NCBI RefSeq assembly: GCF_002940685.1
Contig: NZ_PNFP01000015.1
Span: 62,001 to 126,000 of the forward strand
Direction of reading: 5' to 3'
Origin: Ensifer adhaerens
Lineage (GTDB): Bacteria; Pseudomonadota; Alphaproteobacteria; Rhizobiales; Rhizobiaceae
Length of the DNA: 64,000 nucleotides
Both the position numbers and the translations under genes were made by a program. Shown here one piece after another: positions 8,451 to 18,728 of this stretch. Every line of letters starts with the position of its first letter. The first letter of the stretch is position 1. Under the pieces are notes generated by a model. It saw only the letters and a list, made by a program, of their open reading frames with translations, had not been told where the DNA came from and searched no databases.

Positions 8451-9033
8451 TGATGTTCATGTCGAACTCGACGACATTCGAGTAGATCGGCGTGCCGACA
8501 TCCATGCCATAGGGTGAACGGTGGATATTACCGCGGATGTTGAAGGCGATCGAGGCGCGGTTCCAGTCAAGCAGCGTCACCGAAAAGCGTTCCTTGCGCG
8601 ACGTACCGCGCGCCGTCAACGTGCCCTCGACCGCTGCCGTATCGGGGCCGGTCTGTTTCACATTCGTCGAGCGGAAGGTGACGGTGTTGTAGTTCGCCGT
8701 GTCGAAGACGGCGCTCGACTTCAGGAAGTCCTCGATCCGCTTTTCTCCCGTTTTCACGCTCTCCGGATAGAGCGTGAACTCGACGGTCGAGTGGCCGACA
8801 TCATTGCGGTCGATGCGGAAACTGCCGGAAAACCTCGCGAAATTGCCGACAATGCCGCCGCCGCCCGCTTGTGCGACCGTGAAGTGGATACGTGAAGCCG
8901 GCGTAATGCCGTAGTTGCCGGCGGCATCGGCAAGGTCAGGCGCGGCGGCTGCTGCGGGTGACGGCATGCTTCCCAGCGCCAGCAGCAGCGTGAAAGCGAT
9001 GGTCTTTGTTGGTGATTGCAAGCGCAGTGTCAT
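8434..9033 (-). CDS. YceI-family periplasmic protein
   Basis: 199 residues with a signal peptide (TIAFTLLLALGSMPSPAAAA) and a YceI lipocalin-like beta-barrel: SRIHFTVAQAG, FSGSFRIDRND, VEFTLYPESVKTG, and VEGTLTARGTSRKERFSVTL. YceI proteins bind long isoprenoid or amphiphilic ligands in the periplasm; a specific role in this organism is not known. The start at ATG 9033 overlaps the stop of the upstream cytochrome b561 gene by four bases, so the pair is one translationally coupled operon. YceI next to cytochrome b561 is a common arrangement in proteobacteria. Confidence 0.85.
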   Translation of the reverse strand: MTLRLQSPTKTIAFTLLLALGSMPSPAAAAAPDLADAAGNYGITPASRIHFTVAQAGGGGIVGNFARFSGSFRIDRNDVGHSTVEFTLYPESVKTGEKRIEDFLKSSAVFDTANYNTVTFRSTNVKQTGPDTAAVEGTLTARGTSRKERFSVTLLDWNRASIAFNIRGNIHRSPYGMDVGTPIYSNVVEFDMNIKGQRR

Positions 9034-9710
9034 GGTTTCTTCCTTCCGACGGTAACCGGATCCGAGCCAGCCGCCTGGGAGGAAGCGCGTTGATGCGAAC
9101 CGGTCTGAAGCATGCGGACGAGGACGTCGTCGCGGCGTGCGAAGTGGTGGTAGAGGGCTGCCAGAACGTGAAGTGCGACGAAGCCGAGCAGAAGATAGGC
9201 GAGCGTCATATGGACGAGCGTCCACAGGTCTTCGGCGGCTACTGATTTCGCCATTGGCAGATGGGGAATGACGATCCAGTTGAAGTAGAAGCTCGGAATG
9301 TTCAGCGTCGATGTCGATGCCACCGCCCAACCGGCAAGCGGAACCGCGAGCGCGAGTACGATAAGCACGGCATGGGTGGCGCTGGCCGCCCGGCGCTCAA
9401 GCGCGTTGAGGCTTGCGGATGGCCGCGGGCGAACCTCGATCAGGTGCCAAAGGGCGCGGATCGTCGCCAGCCCGAGTGCGGTGAAGCCGAGCGACTTGTG
9501 CCATTGATAAAGCGAAAACTGCAGCGCCGGGTCGATGGCCGTTCGCCGCATGACGAAGCCGAGGCCGAGCAAGGCGAGGATCAGCGCCGCAATCGCCCAG
9601 TGAAGGACGATGGTGATCCAGCCAAATCCGGCTTTGTCGTTGCGCAACATGTCCGACCCCATGGTCGCTCGCCCGGCCGCTATTGGCTCGGCGACTGCGA
9701 TAAGACTCAT
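9030..9710 (-). CDS. Cytochrome b561
   Basis: Inner-membrane b-type cytochrome of 226 residues (family PF01292) with four transmembrane helices. Haem-ligand histidines are placed as in CybB: WITIVLHW in helix 1, LYQWHKSLG in helix 2, THAVLIVLALAVPLAGW in helix 3, and LHVLAALYHHF in helix 4. It probably passes electrons between quinol and periplasmic acceptors. The annotated ATG at 9710 gives a 16-20 residue leader with no clear ribosome-binding site; ATG 9662 or 9650 (MLRNDKAG) are realistic alternatives. The stop overlaps the start of the yceI-like gene. Confidence 0.85.
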   Translation of the reverse strand: MSLIAVAEPIAAGRATMGSDMLRNDKAGFGWITIVLHWAIAALILALLGLGFVMRRTAIDPALQFSLYQWHKSLGFTALGLATIRALWHLIEVRPRPSASLNALERRAASATHAVLIVLALAVPLAGWAVASTSTLNIPSFYFNWIVIPHLPMAKSVAAEDLWTLVHMTLAYLLLGFVALHVLAALYHHFARRDDVLVRMLQTGSHQRASSQAAGSDPVTVGRKKP

Positions 9711-9843
9711 GAGTTCGTGCTTTTATTCGCTTATAATACCATAAAATTGCACTGAGATCTTGTTGATCTCGACAAGCTATGGTCCATTTGCTGATGGAGG
9801 GGACACGGAGGGGTTGTTCCTGGGAGCATGTGGACTGGCGTAC

Positions 9844-10323
9844 ATGACAAAGAAGAAAACGACACCAATGAACCCGCATGAGCGGGAAGCCTATGAACAC
9901 GGCCGCGCGGGCATCCGGCTTGGAACCGAAGGCAACTATGGCAAGGCGGTCGATGCCTGGCGTCTGGCATCGGACGTAGCCGATGCCCACCTCGCTTTCA
10001 CGGACATGTACTATTGGGTCAAGAGCGGCTATGGCGCCGCGCTTTGCGATGCGGGGCACCATCGGGAGAGCATCGCCGTCTCTCTGCTTGCCCGCGAGTG
10101 GACGCTCGCGCGGCGCCAGCCGCTCTCGTCGCTTTCGATCGCGCGCGCTCATCTGGCGCTCGGCGAAGGCGAGGCGGCAGCACCCTATCTGCGCGAGGTT
10201 CATGCCCTGATCGGCGACGCCATCTTCGAGCAGTTCGACGAGGATCTCGAAGCCGACGTCCATGCGGCGATTGCCGGTTTGGAGAACGGCGGCAACCAGC
10301 CGACGGCCGGTCGTCCCAAGTGA
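9844..10323 (+). CDS. Hypothetical protein, TPR-like helical repeats
   Basis: 159 residues, soluble, no signal peptide. The sequence consists of amphipathic helices with TPR-like character: GRAGIRLGTEGNYGKAVDAWRLASD, then GYGAALCDAGHHRESIAVSLLARE, then LSIARAHLALGEGEAAAPYLREVHALI. This pattern suggests a protein-binding scaffold; I recognise no catalytic motif and no named family. I placed the start at ATG 9844 because the frame upstream is Gly-rich and unlike protein; ATG 9868 is also possible. Divergent from the cytochrome b561 operon. Function unknown. Confidence 0.55.
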   Translation: MTKKKTTPMNPHEREAYEHGRAGIRLGTEGNYGKAVDAWRLASDVADAHLAFTDMYYWVKSGYGAALCDAGHHRESIAVSLLAREWTLARRQPLSSLSIARAHLALGEGEAAAPYLREVHALIGDAIFEQFDEDLEADVHAAIAGLENGGNQPTAGRPK

Positions 10324-10506
10324 AGGTGGCCGCCTGGCCATGACATGGCGGTGCCGGATCTGGCGGGATACCGGCGATTCCGAGTGTGGCGTTTTCTCGC
10401 CATGATTTCACTCTATCCGCCAATTGCCCCTTTAGCGGGTGATTCGAGGCCGGCCGTTCTGGTTGGGGCCCTTTTTTAACATTTTGATTTTTCTAAGGAG
10501 TTTCCC

Positions 10507-10992
10507 GTGAGTGAAACCGTATTGCCGACTGACGCCGAAATTACCCTTCGGCGCATATCAGCCCTGACCGTCTGCGATGTCTGCGAACTCAGCGAAACGC
10601 TGAGCGACGAGCAGCGCAACATGGTGGCAGACAACGGCACCTCGATCGCCGAGGCGCATTTTTCCGAGAATGCCTGGTTCCGCGCGGTCTATGCCGAGGA
10701 GACGCTCATCGGCTTCATCATGCTGCACGAGGGATCCGACTGGGACGACGGCATCGATTGCCCGGGTGTCTATCTCTGGCGTTTCATGATTGCCCGGCCT
10801 TTCCAGGGCAAAGGTTATGGCAAACAGGCCATCGCCCTTGTCGTGCGCGATCTGAAGGCGCGCGGCCTTCACGAACTCTACACGAGCTACGGACAAGGTC
10901 CCGGCAGCCCCGAGGGCTTCTACCATGGCCTCGGCTTCAAGCCGACGGGCGAGTACTATGACGACGAGCTTGAGGCCGTGCTGAAATTCTAA
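10507..10992 (+). CDS. GNAT-family N-acetyltransferase
   Basis: 161 residues with a complete GNAT core: TLRRISALTVCDVCEL at the N-terminus, the beta4 strand YLWRFMIARPFQGKGYGKQAI with the acetyl-CoA pyrophosphate loop (Q/R-x-x-G-x-G/A type, GKGYGK), and a C-terminal GFYHGLGFKPTGEYYDDE strand typical of the SpeG/diamine-acetyltransferase-like branch. The start is GTG at 10507, supported by AAGGAG eight bases upstream. The substrate cannot be read from the sequence; the acidic C-terminus resembles polyamine acetyltransferases (weak inference). A stable hairpin follows the stop. Confidence 0.75.
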   Translation: MSETVLPTDAEITLRRISALTVCDVCELSETLSDEQRNMVADNGTSIAEAHFSENAWFRAVYAEETLIGFIMLHEGSDWDDGIDCPGVYLWRFMIARPFQGKGYGKQAIALVVRDLKARGLHELYTSYGQGPGSPEGFYHGLGFKPTGEYYDDELEAVLKF

Positions 10993-11001
10993 GTGCACCG
11001 G

Positions 11002-11027
11002 AGACACGGGGGGGACCTCCCGTGTCT
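11002..11027 (+). terminator. Hairpin after GNAT gene
   Basis: AGACACGGG (11002-11010) and CCCGTGTCT (11019-11027) form a perfect 9-bp stem with an 8-base loop directly after the GNAT stop. There is no T tract, so it may be a weak or Rho-assisted terminator, or a leader structure of the methyltransferase gene that starts 26 bases later. Confidence 0.45.
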
Positions 11028-11052
11028 ATCGCGGATGTTTATGAGTTGGAAA

Positions 11053-11904
11053 ATGACCATTGATCTTCACGAGGCCAATCGCCTCTCTTGGAATGCCGCG
11101 ACCGTCGCCCACAACAGCCACAAGGGCGACCAGGCAGCGTTCTTCCGCGCCGGCGGCTCCACGCTCTATCCGGAGGAGATCGAATTGCTCGGTGACGTCG
11201 CCGGGCTCGACCTTCTTCACCTCCAGTGCAATTCCGGTCAGGACAGCCTGAGCCTGGCGCGGCGCGGAGCGAACGTGACCGGCGTCGATATCTCGGACGA
11301 GGCGATCGCCTTTGCCACACGGCTTTCGACGGAAAGCGGCATCGCCGCCACCTTCGAGCGGTCCGACCTGTTCCGGTGGTTCGACGACGCCCGTGCGGCC
11401 GGCCGACGCTTCGATCGTGTCTTTGCCTCCTACGGCACGATTTGCTGGCTGTCGGACCTCGGTGTGTGGGCGCGCGGCATTGCCGATGTGCTGAAGCCCG
11501 GCGGGCGTTTCGCCTTCATCGAATTCCATCCTTTTGCGATGGTCTTCGATCAGGGCTGGAAGCCGCACTACGACTATGCGCCCAGCGAGCCGGTTACAGA
11601 GGCAGGTGTGGGTGACTATGTCGCCGACTCGGGCGCGGGCCTTGTGCATGACGGCTACCAGGAGGGCGTCGTCGGCTTCACCAATCCGCATCCGTCCTTC
11701 GAGTTCAACTGGGGTATCGCCGATGTCGTGCAGGCGCTGATCGATGCCGGCCTCAGGGTCGATTGCCTGAAGGAGTATCCCTATGCCAACGGCTGGGTCG
11801 GATTTGAGGCTATGCGCGACCTTGGCGGCGGGCGCATGGCGCCGCCTTCGACGATGCCGAGCCTGCCGCTGATGTATGCGATCGCGGCCGCAAAGCCGGG
11901 GTGA
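11053..11904 (+). CDS. SAM-dependent methyltransferase (class I)
   Basis: 283 residues. SAM motif I is LLHLQCNSGQDSLSLARRGANVTGVDISDEAI in its usual place (the GxGxxG position is replaced by C-N-S-G-Q-D, a known variant). Motif II/III regions FDRVFASYGTICWL and IADVLKPGGRFAFIEFHPF follow. This belongs to the UbiE/BioC-like soluble methyltransferases; the substrate is unknown. ATG 11053 starts at the conserved MTIDLHEANRLSWN N-terminus; ATG 11041 (four residues longer) is possible, and neither has a strong ribosome-binding site. A second, related methyltransferase lies at 23736, with the same NRxAWD/NRLSWN-type N-terminus. Confidence 0.7.
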   Translation: MTIDLHEANRLSWNAATVAHNSHKGDQAAFFRAGGSTLYPEEIELLGDVAGLDLLHLQCNSGQDSLSLARRGANVTGVDISDEAIAFATRLSTESGIAATFERSDLFRWFDDARAAGRRFDRVFASYGTICWLSDLGVWARGIADVLKPGGRFAFIEFHPFAMVFDQGWKPHYDYAPSEPVTEAGVGDYVADSGAGLVHDGYQEGVVGFTNPHPSFEFNWGIADVVQALIDAGLRVDCLKEYPYANGWVGFEAMRDLGGGRMAPPSTMPSLPLMYAIAAAKPG

Positions 11905-12080
11905 CGCCGGAACTGGCAAGCAGGCCGTGCCTCTTCCGGCATGATCGAGGCGACGGGTCGCGCTTGACGCTCCCTTGCAGCGGGGCAGGCCAACCGGCCC
12001 TGCCGCCGATGAATAAGGTGCTTTTATTTGCCGGCTGCATTTGCTAGGCCGCTTCCGGAGAATAACCCGGAGGAAATTGC

Positions 12081-12851
12081 ATGACGCCCGATATCCGCCC
12101 GCTCGTCGCCGGCAACTGGAAGATGAACGGAACCCGCGCCTCGCTCGATCAGATCAAGGCGATGGCCGAAGGGGTCAAGGGCGAACTCTCCGCCAAGGTC
12201 GAAACGCTGATCTGCCCGCCGGCAACGCTGCTTTACGTGGCGACGGCGCTTTGCGACGACAGCCCGCTTCTGATCGGCGCACAGGACTGCCACCAGAAAC
12301 AGTCGGGCGCCCATACGGGTGATCTTTCCGCCGAAATGATTGCCGATTGCTTCGGCACTCACGTCATCGTCGGCCATTCCGAGCGCCGCACGGATCACGC
12401 TGAAAACGATGCGCTGGTGCGCGCAAAGACGGAAGCGGCACATGCGGCCGAGCTCGTCGCGATCGTCTGCATCGGCGAGACCGGCGACGAGCGCAAGTCC
12501 GGCAAGACGCTCGACGTTCTGAAGCGCCAGCTTGCAGAGAGCCTGCCGGATGCCGCAACCGCGGAAAACACCGTGATTGCCTATGAGCCCGTCTGGGCGA
12601 TCGGCACCGGCCTGACGCCGACGGCTGCCGACGTCGAGGAGGCACACGCCTTCATGCGCAAGGAGCTGGTGGTGCGCTTCGCCGATGCCGGCGCCAAGAT
12701 GCGCATCCTCTATGGCGGCTCGGTCAAGCCGTCCAACGCTAGGGAATTGATGGGCGTCGCCAATGTCGACGGTGCCCTCATCGGCGGCGCGAGCTTGAAA
12801 GCCGAAGACTTCCTCGCCATCTACCGGGCTTATGAAGAATTGACGGCCTGA
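12081..12851 (+). CDS. tpiA: Triosephosphate isomerase
   Basis: 256-residue cytosolic TIM barrel that interconverts dihydroxyacetone phosphate and glyceraldehyde 3-phosphate. All catalytic landmarks are present: NWKMNG (Asn/Lys near residue 12), the electrophile His in VGHSERR, and the catalytic Glu in [11 protein letters not shown], followed by the phosphate loop [10 protein letters not shown] and the last [11 protein letters not shown] motif. GGAGG precedes the ATG at a good distance. Upstream of secG and pyrG, as in other Rhizobiaceae. Confidence 0.97.
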   Translation: MTPDIRPLVAGNWKMNGTRASLDQIKAMAEGVKGELSAKVETLICPPATLLYVATALCDDSPLLIGAQDCHQKQSGAHTGDLSAEMIADCFGTHVIVGHSERRTDHAENDALVRAKTEAAHAAELVAIVCIGETGDERKSGKTLDVLKRQLAESLPDAATAENTVIAYEPVWAIGTGLTPTAADVEEAHAFMRKELVVRFADAGAKMRILYGGSVKPSNARELMGVANVDGALIGGASLKAEDFLAIYRAYEELTA

Positions 12852-12874
12852 TCGCCCGGAGCACCGGGCAGGGG

Positions 12875-12902
12875 CTTGGAATGGCGCACGGCATGGTATA
12901 AA
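12875..12902 (+). promoter_or_regulatory. Probable secG promoter
   Basis: CTTGGA (12875-12880) and TATAAA (12897-12902) are separated by 16 bp, a fair sigma70-type match, 81 bp before the secG start codon. Confidence 0.4.
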
Positions 12903-12982
12903 GAGGCGCGAAAATTGCGCCCGGTCATGCCGAGTTTGCGCATGGTTTGATTCGTGTGCCCCAAGGGCAGGACTGGAAGCTG

Positions 12983-13456
12983 ATGCAGACCGTACTACTC
13001 GTCATCTATCTCATGGTCGTCGTCGCCCTGATCGGCGTCGTACTCATTCAGCGTTCCGAAGGCGGTGGCCTGGGCATCGGCGGCGGTTCGGGCTTCATGT
13101 CCGCGCGCGGCACGGCCAATGCGCTGACCCGTACGACGGCGATCCTTGCCGCGCTCTTCTTCGTCCTGGCGCTCGGCATGGGCATTCTGGCGCGTTACCA
13201 GCCGCAGGCGACCGACATCCTCGACCGTATCCCGGGCACCAGCTCGAACGGCGGTGGCGTTCTCAATTCGCTCGGCGGTGGCGCTCCGGCTCCGGCTGGC
13301 GGCACGACTGAACAGCAGCCGGCGACCGGCAATGGCGTTCCCTCGACGACTGCTCCGGCAACGACGGGCGAAGCCCCGGCCGGCGGTGCAACGACCCCGG
13401 CGCCCGCCGCTGGCGCCAACAGCAATACGGGATCGCAAGTTCCCAGCGGCCAATAA
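12983..13456 (+). CDS. secG: Preprotein translocase subunit SecG
   Basis: 157 residues. SecG is the small auxiliary membrane subunit of the SecYEG channel. The first helix (TVLLVIYLMVVVALIGVVLIQ), the conserved loop SEGGGLGIGGGSGFMSARGTAN and the second helix (AILAALFFVLALGMGILA) are diagnostic. A long low-complexity Ala/Pro/Gly/Thr tail follows from about residue 90, much longer than in E. coli (110 residues) but usual in alphaproteobacteria. ATG 12983 fits the helix start; upstream in-frame codons are not protein-like. A perfect terminator follows. Confidence 0.93.
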   Translation: MQTVLLVIYLMVVVALIGVVLIQRSEGGGLGIGGGSGFMSARGTANALTRTTAILAALFFVLALGMGILARYQPQATDILDRIPGTSSNGGGVLNSLGGGAPAPAGGTTEQQPATGNGVPSTTAPATTGEAPAGGATTPAPAAGANSNTGSQVPSGQ

Positions 13457-13477
13457 GGTCGCAATTCTGAAGAACCC

Positions 13478-13509
13478 GCCGGCGGATGTTTCATCCGCCG
13501 GTTTTGTTT
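13478..13509 (+). terminator. Intrinsic terminator after secG
   Basis: Perfect 10-bp stem CCGGCGGATG (13478-13487) / CATCCGCCGG (13491-13500) with a TTT loop, followed by TTTTGTTTTG. Strong Rho-independent terminator. Confidence 0.9.
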
Positions 13510-13516
13510 TGTGTGA

Positions 13517-15232
<1,716 letters not shown>

Positions 15233-15258
15233 GCTTGGTGGGAATGACAAGAGAAAAG

Positions 15259-15292
15259 AAAACGGCCGGTCGCGAGACCGGCCGTTTTCTCT
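15259..15292. terminator. Bidirectional intrinsic terminator after pyrG
   Basis: A 13-bp perfect stem, AAAACGGCCGGTC (15259-15271) / GACCGGCCGTTTT (15276-15288), with a GCGA loop. T-rich flanks on both strands let it serve pyrG and the convergent DJ-1/PfpI gene. Confidence 0.9.
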
Positions 15293-15306
15293 TGCGTGGC
15301 GGTGCG

Positions 15307-16068
15307 TCAGGCGGACGTCTGCCGCCTGTAGCCGGCCACGGCGGCGCGGTGATAGGCGGTGTTGACGTCCAGCATCGCGAGATGAGCCCGTTCGGCCAGT
15401 TCGGGACCTGCAAGTTCCGGCGTCCCGGTCTTGAACGGCGGGCGCGGGTCGTATTCGAGCGTCAGTTCCGCAAGCTTGGCGACCTCTTCGCCGAGAAGGT
15501 GCCCAAGCAGGATCAGGCTTGCATCGAACGAACCGGTTGCCGGGCCTGAAGTGTAGATGTTGCCATCGACGACGACATCGCTTCCCTTGACCGGTATCGC
15601 GCCAAGGTCGCTCAAATAGGCCACGACATTGGCATTGCTGGTGGCGCGCCGGCCCCTCAGCAGTCCCGCTGCGCCGATCACGAGCGTGCCCGAGCATGTG
15701 GCGATAATGTTTTTCGCATTGCGGCCCTGAGTGACGAAGAAGTCGATCACCTCCGGATCCGCCAGCATCTCGGGCGGGATCATGCCGACGACCAGCGCAT
15801 CGAGATCGTCGGGGCAATCTTCAAACCGCGTCGTCGGCATGGTCGGATAGGCCGGGAAGCCCTCGACAAGTTCGATGCGCTTCCAGATCAGATGGATCTC
15901 CGCGCCGACAATGCCGAACACCGATTGGGCGCCGATGATATCCATCGGAATGAAACCCGGGCAGACGAAGATGCCGATCTTCAGCCGGCGTCCGCCAGGC
16001 GGCTCGAACCTTGCGGCGAGTGCGCGCATGGAATCGGTGCTAAGTCCAAATCGCTGTTCATCAGTCAT
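15307..16068 (-). CDS. DJ-1/PfpI family protein (isonitrile hydratase-like)
   Basis: 253 residues, cytosolic. The flavodoxin-like DJ-1/PfpI domain starts at KIGIFVCPGFIPMDIIGAQ, with an acidic residue in VGMIPPEMLADPEV and the nucleophile Cys in the elbow IIATCSGTLVIGAAGLLRGR, followed by the GSDVVVDGNIYTSGPATGSFDASL strand. This architecture matches the isonitrile hydratase (InhA) and glyoxalase-III-like branch; the actual substrate is unknown. A 30-residue N-terminal extension precedes the domain. GGAAAC precedes the ATG. It sits 80 bp downstream of a GlxA-type regulator on the same strand, so the regulator may control it. Confidence 0.75.
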   Translation of the reverse strand: MTDEQRFGLSTDSMRALAARFEPPGGRRLKIGIFVCPGFIPMDIIGAQSVFGIVGAEIHLIWKRIELVEGFPAYPTMPTTRFEDCPDDLDALVVGMIPPEMLADPEVIDFFVTQGRNAKNIIATCSGTLVIGAAGLLRGRRATSNANVVAYLSDLGAIPVKGSDVVVDGNIYTSGPATGSFDASLILLGHLLGEEVAKLAELTLEYDPRPPFKTGTPELAGPELAERAHLAMLDVNTAYHRAAVAGYRRQTSA

Positions 16069-16148
16069 GTTGTTTCCAGTGTTGTTGCTGTTTGCGGGTG
16101 CAAAGTGCTGGAAAGGTGCGATGACTGAAATGACGTATTTCCCATGTT

Positions 16149-17114
16149 TCAGGACGTTTCGGTATCATCCTGATCGGTGTGGCCGCGTGCGGCTCGGCGC
16201 AGCGCCTGCGGTGGTTGGCCGAAGCAGCGGATGAAGGCCTGGCGCATGCGCTCCGGATCGGCAAAGCCGACCGCGCGGGCGATGACCGCGAGATTTTCGG
16301 CACTTTCCTCCACTCTCGGACGCGCGGTCTCGGCTCGCAGCCTTTCGACCGCCTTTGCCGGGGTCTGGCCGGTTTCGGCCTGGAACGCGCGACTGAACTG
16401 GCGTGGACTGAGATGCGCCGCTTCCGCCAGCCGCTCGACATTGAGGCGTTCATGCAAATGCGAGCGGGCAAAATCGAGCGTCTTGCGGATCCGGTCGGAG
16501 GGTGGATCGAGCTCGATCAGCGTCGAGTACTGCGACTGGCCGCCATGCCGGCGGTGATAGACGACGAGATCGCGCGCGACCGAGCGTGCAGCGTCGATGC
16601 CCAGGTCTTCCTCGATCAGCGCCAGTGCCAGATCTATCCCGGCGGTGATCCCGGCGGAGGTCCAGACGTGCTCGTCCTTGACGAAGATGCGGTCGGCTTC
16701 GACGCGTACCTTCGGATAGAGCTGCTGCAGGCGCGGTGCGTGGCGCCAGTGCGTGGTGGCATAGCGGTTGTCGAGCATCCCGGTCGCCGCGAGCAGGAAG
16801 GCTCCGGTGCAGATACTGGCGACGCGCCGGGGTTCTTCCGTTGCTGTCCGCAAGAGGGCAACCGTCGCCTCGTCGGCGCCGCAGGCGCGTTCGGCAGGAC
16901 CACCGGCAATCAGCAGGGTGTCGAAGCGGCGGTCTTCGAGCGCCTCCGTCACGATCGTCGCCCCGTTGAGGTCCCGGACAAGCCCGCCATGGGCGGAAAC
17001 CACCGAGAGGCGATAGGGCTCCTCGGCAAGTCTGCCGGCAAGGCCGAAGGCGGCAAGCGGGCCGCTGAGATCGAGCAATTCGAAATCCGGGAAGACGAAA
17101 AAACCAATACGCAT
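16149..17114 (-). CDS. GlxA-family transcriptional regulator (DJ-1/PfpI + AraC-type HTH)
   Basis: 321 residues. The N-terminal DJ-1/PfpI-like sensor domain (about 1-170: IGFFVFPDFELLDLSGPLAAFGLAG, and ASICTGAFLLAATGMLDNR with Cys at the elbow) is followed by an AraC-type double HTH (about 210-310: LNVERLAEAAHLSPRQFSRAFQAETG, then LAVIARAVGFADPERMRQAF). Such regulators usually sense a small molecule and activate neighbouring genes. I chose ATG 17114, which starts at the domain; a TTG four codons upstream is possible. Divergent from the alpha/beta hydrolase at 17250 and upstream of the DJ-1/PfpI gene. Confidence 0.85.
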   Translation of the reverse strand: MRIGFFVFPDFELLDLSGPLAAFGLAGRLAEEPYRLSVVSAHGGLVRDLNGATIVTEALEDRRFDTLLIAGGPAERACGADEATVALLRTATEEPRRVASICTGAFLLAATGMLDNRYATTHWRHAPRLQQLYPKVRVEADRIFVKDEHVWTSAGITAGIDLALALIEEDLGIDAARSVARDLVVYHRRHGGQSQYSTLIELDPPSDRIRKTLDFARSHLHERLNVERLAEAAHLSPRQFSRAFQAETGQTPAKAVERLRAETARPRVEESAENLAVIARAVGFADPERMRQAFIRCFGQPPQALRRAARGHTDQDDTETS

Positions 17115-17249
17115 CGAGTGTCTCAAATCGTGGGAACAATGTCATTTCGGACGAATGTTTGCCGTTGGATAACAGCACCGTCAACCGCGACCGTTGCCGC
17201 AGGCGGTGTCGCAGTTGACGCAATCCGTTGCAGTTCGAAAGGCGAACCG

Positions 17250-18044
17250 ATGTCCGAAATGATCCGCAAACTTGCCGTGAATGGCACCGAACTCCATGTC
17301 ATGGAAACCGGAGCAGGCGATCCCGTCCTGGTTTTCCTTCACTATTGGGGCGGTTCGTGCCGCACCTGGACAGGCGTCGTCGAGGCGCTCGGCGGGCGTT
17401 GGCGCGCCCTTGCCTATGACCATCGCGGCTGGGGTGATTCGGCAAAGGCCGGGGAGGATTTCGGCCTCGAGGTCATGACCGAAGACGCCGCCGCGTTGAT
17501 CGCCGCCCTGGGGCTGACGCGTTACGTGCTTGTCGGCAATTCCATGGGCGGGAAGGTGGCGCAGAAGCTCGCCGCGCGCCGGCCCGAAGGGCTGGAGGCA
17601 CTTGTGCTCGTCGCGCCAGCGCCGCCGACGCCGATTGATCTTTCGCCGCAGGAGAAGGCGATGCGAGTGGCGAGTTACGACAGCGCCGAAACGGTGAATG
17701 GCATGCTGGACGCGCTGCTCACCCGATCCGTGGCGCCGGAAGTCCGGCAACGCACGATCGTCGACACGCTCAAGGGCGCGCCGGCGGCAAAGCGTGCCTG
17801 GGTGGACGTCGGCATGGCTGAGGACATTGGCGTCGAGGTCGCCGGCATCACCGTACCCACCCTGGTGATTACCGGCACGCGCGACATGGTCGACCCCGAA
17901 CCGGTTCTGCGCCGTGAGATCGGCGGACGCCTGCCGCAGGCACGCTTCGTCGTGCTTGAGGGCATCGGCCATTTCTCGCCGATTGAAGCGCCGGGCGAGG
18001 TTGCCGCGGCGATCATGACCTTCCTTGGCGCTCTGGATCTCTAG
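17250..18044 (+). CDS. Alpha/beta hydrolase
   Basis: 264 residues. Classic alpha/beta hydrolase fold: oxyanion HYWGG (about 34-38) after VLVFL, nucleophile elbow VGNSMGGKV (Ser near residue 96), acid TGTRDMVDPEP and His in IGHFSPIEAP. These resemble haloperoxidase/esterase-type enzymes related to 3-oxoadipate enol-lactonase; no assignment of substrate is possible. The frame is open far upstream, antisense to glxA, but the protein homologous to the fold begins at ATG 17250 (MSEMIRKLAVNGTELHVMETG). Divergently transcribed from the GlxA-type regulator across 135 bp. Confidence 0.8.
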   Translation: MSEMIRKLAVNGTELHVMETGAGDPVLVFLHYWGGSCRTWTGVVEALGGRWRALAYDHRGWGDSAKAGEDFGLEVMTEDAAALIAALGLTRYVLVGNSMGGKVAQKLAARRPEGLEALVLVAPAPPTPIDLSPQEKAMRVASYDSAETVNGMLDALLTRSVAPEVRQRTIVDTLKGAPAAKRAWVDVGMAEDIGVEVAGITVPTLVITGTRDMVDPEPVLRREIGGRLPQARFVVLEGIGHFSPIEAPGEVAAAIMTFLGALDL

Positions 18045-18065
18045 CTTAAGTGCGAACGGGTGCGG

Positions 18066-18728
18066 TCAGGAGGTGCCCGACCTCCCGCCGCGCGAAATGC
18101 GGTAGCTGTAGAGACATCCGATCGACACCGGCGCGACCATTGCGGCCACAGTCGTGATCGCCAGCAGCGTGCCGGTCGGTAGAGCGAGCGACAGGGCCGC
18201 CTGGAGTGCGCCGATGGTGACCATGAGGCTGCCCGTCAGCCGATGGGTCGCTCTCCAGTTTTGGGCATCCTCAAGCGTCCACGGCAACCGAATTCCGGCG
18301 AGGCTGTTGGGTTGGGATTTGGGCAGGACATTGCCGACGACGATTGCCAGAAGCCCCATGCCGAAGGCGATCACGTGCGTCATCGACAGGTCGATACCGA
18401 GCCCGATGAGCACGATGACCGTCTGAATGGCGGCAAACAAGGCAACGATGCCGCAGACGGTCGCCGCGGTGACATGCCGGCCGGCGCGGATCTCGGACTT
18501 CGGCGCGAAGCGCTCGGCAAGGGCCGAGAGCGCAAGGATCAGTGCGACCGCGACCGGCGCCAAAGAAAGCGCCTGATTGCGTGGCCAGAAAACATCGGCC
18601 GTGCCGTCCGGTCCCCAATGGATCGGCAGCAGCGTTTCCGACGGTACCGCAAAGAAGCCGGTTATCGTTGCCGCAAGCAGCATGCCGGTCAAAACCAGGG
18701 TGGCAGGAGCAAAAAGAAGCGATTTCAT
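18066..18728 (-). CDS. SdpI-family membrane protein (DUF1648 + SdpI domain)
   Basis: 220 residues with about six transmembrane helices. The PSETLLPIHWGPDGTADVFWPRNQAL segment is the DUF1648 signature (Ixx-HWGxxGxxD), and the C-terminal NVLPKSQPNSLAGIRLPWTLEDAQNWRATHRLTG is the SdpI signature. In Bacillus subtilis SdpI gives immunity to the SdpC toxin and sequesters the autorepressor SdpR. No SdpC-like toxin is visible next to it here, so the role may be sensing membrane stress or an external peptide. The start overlaps the stop of the ArsR-type gene (ATGA). Confidence 0.85.
   Translation of the reverse strand: MKSLLFAPATLVLTGMLLAATITGFFAVPSETLLPIHWGPDGTADVFWPRNQALSLAPVAVALILALSALAERFAPKSEIRAGRHVTAATVCGIVALFAAIQTVIVLIGLGIDLSMTHVIAFGMGLLAIVVGNVLPKSQPNSLAGIRLPWTLEDAQNWRATHRLTGSLMVTIGALQAALSLALPTGTLLAITTVAAMVAPVSIGCLYSYRISRGGRSGTS

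Noticed and set aside
16179-18044. Plus-strand frame of 621 codons as a fusion with the alpha/beta hydrolase
   Set aside because: The first 357 residues are antisense to glxA and not protein-like; the hydrolase fold starts at 17250.
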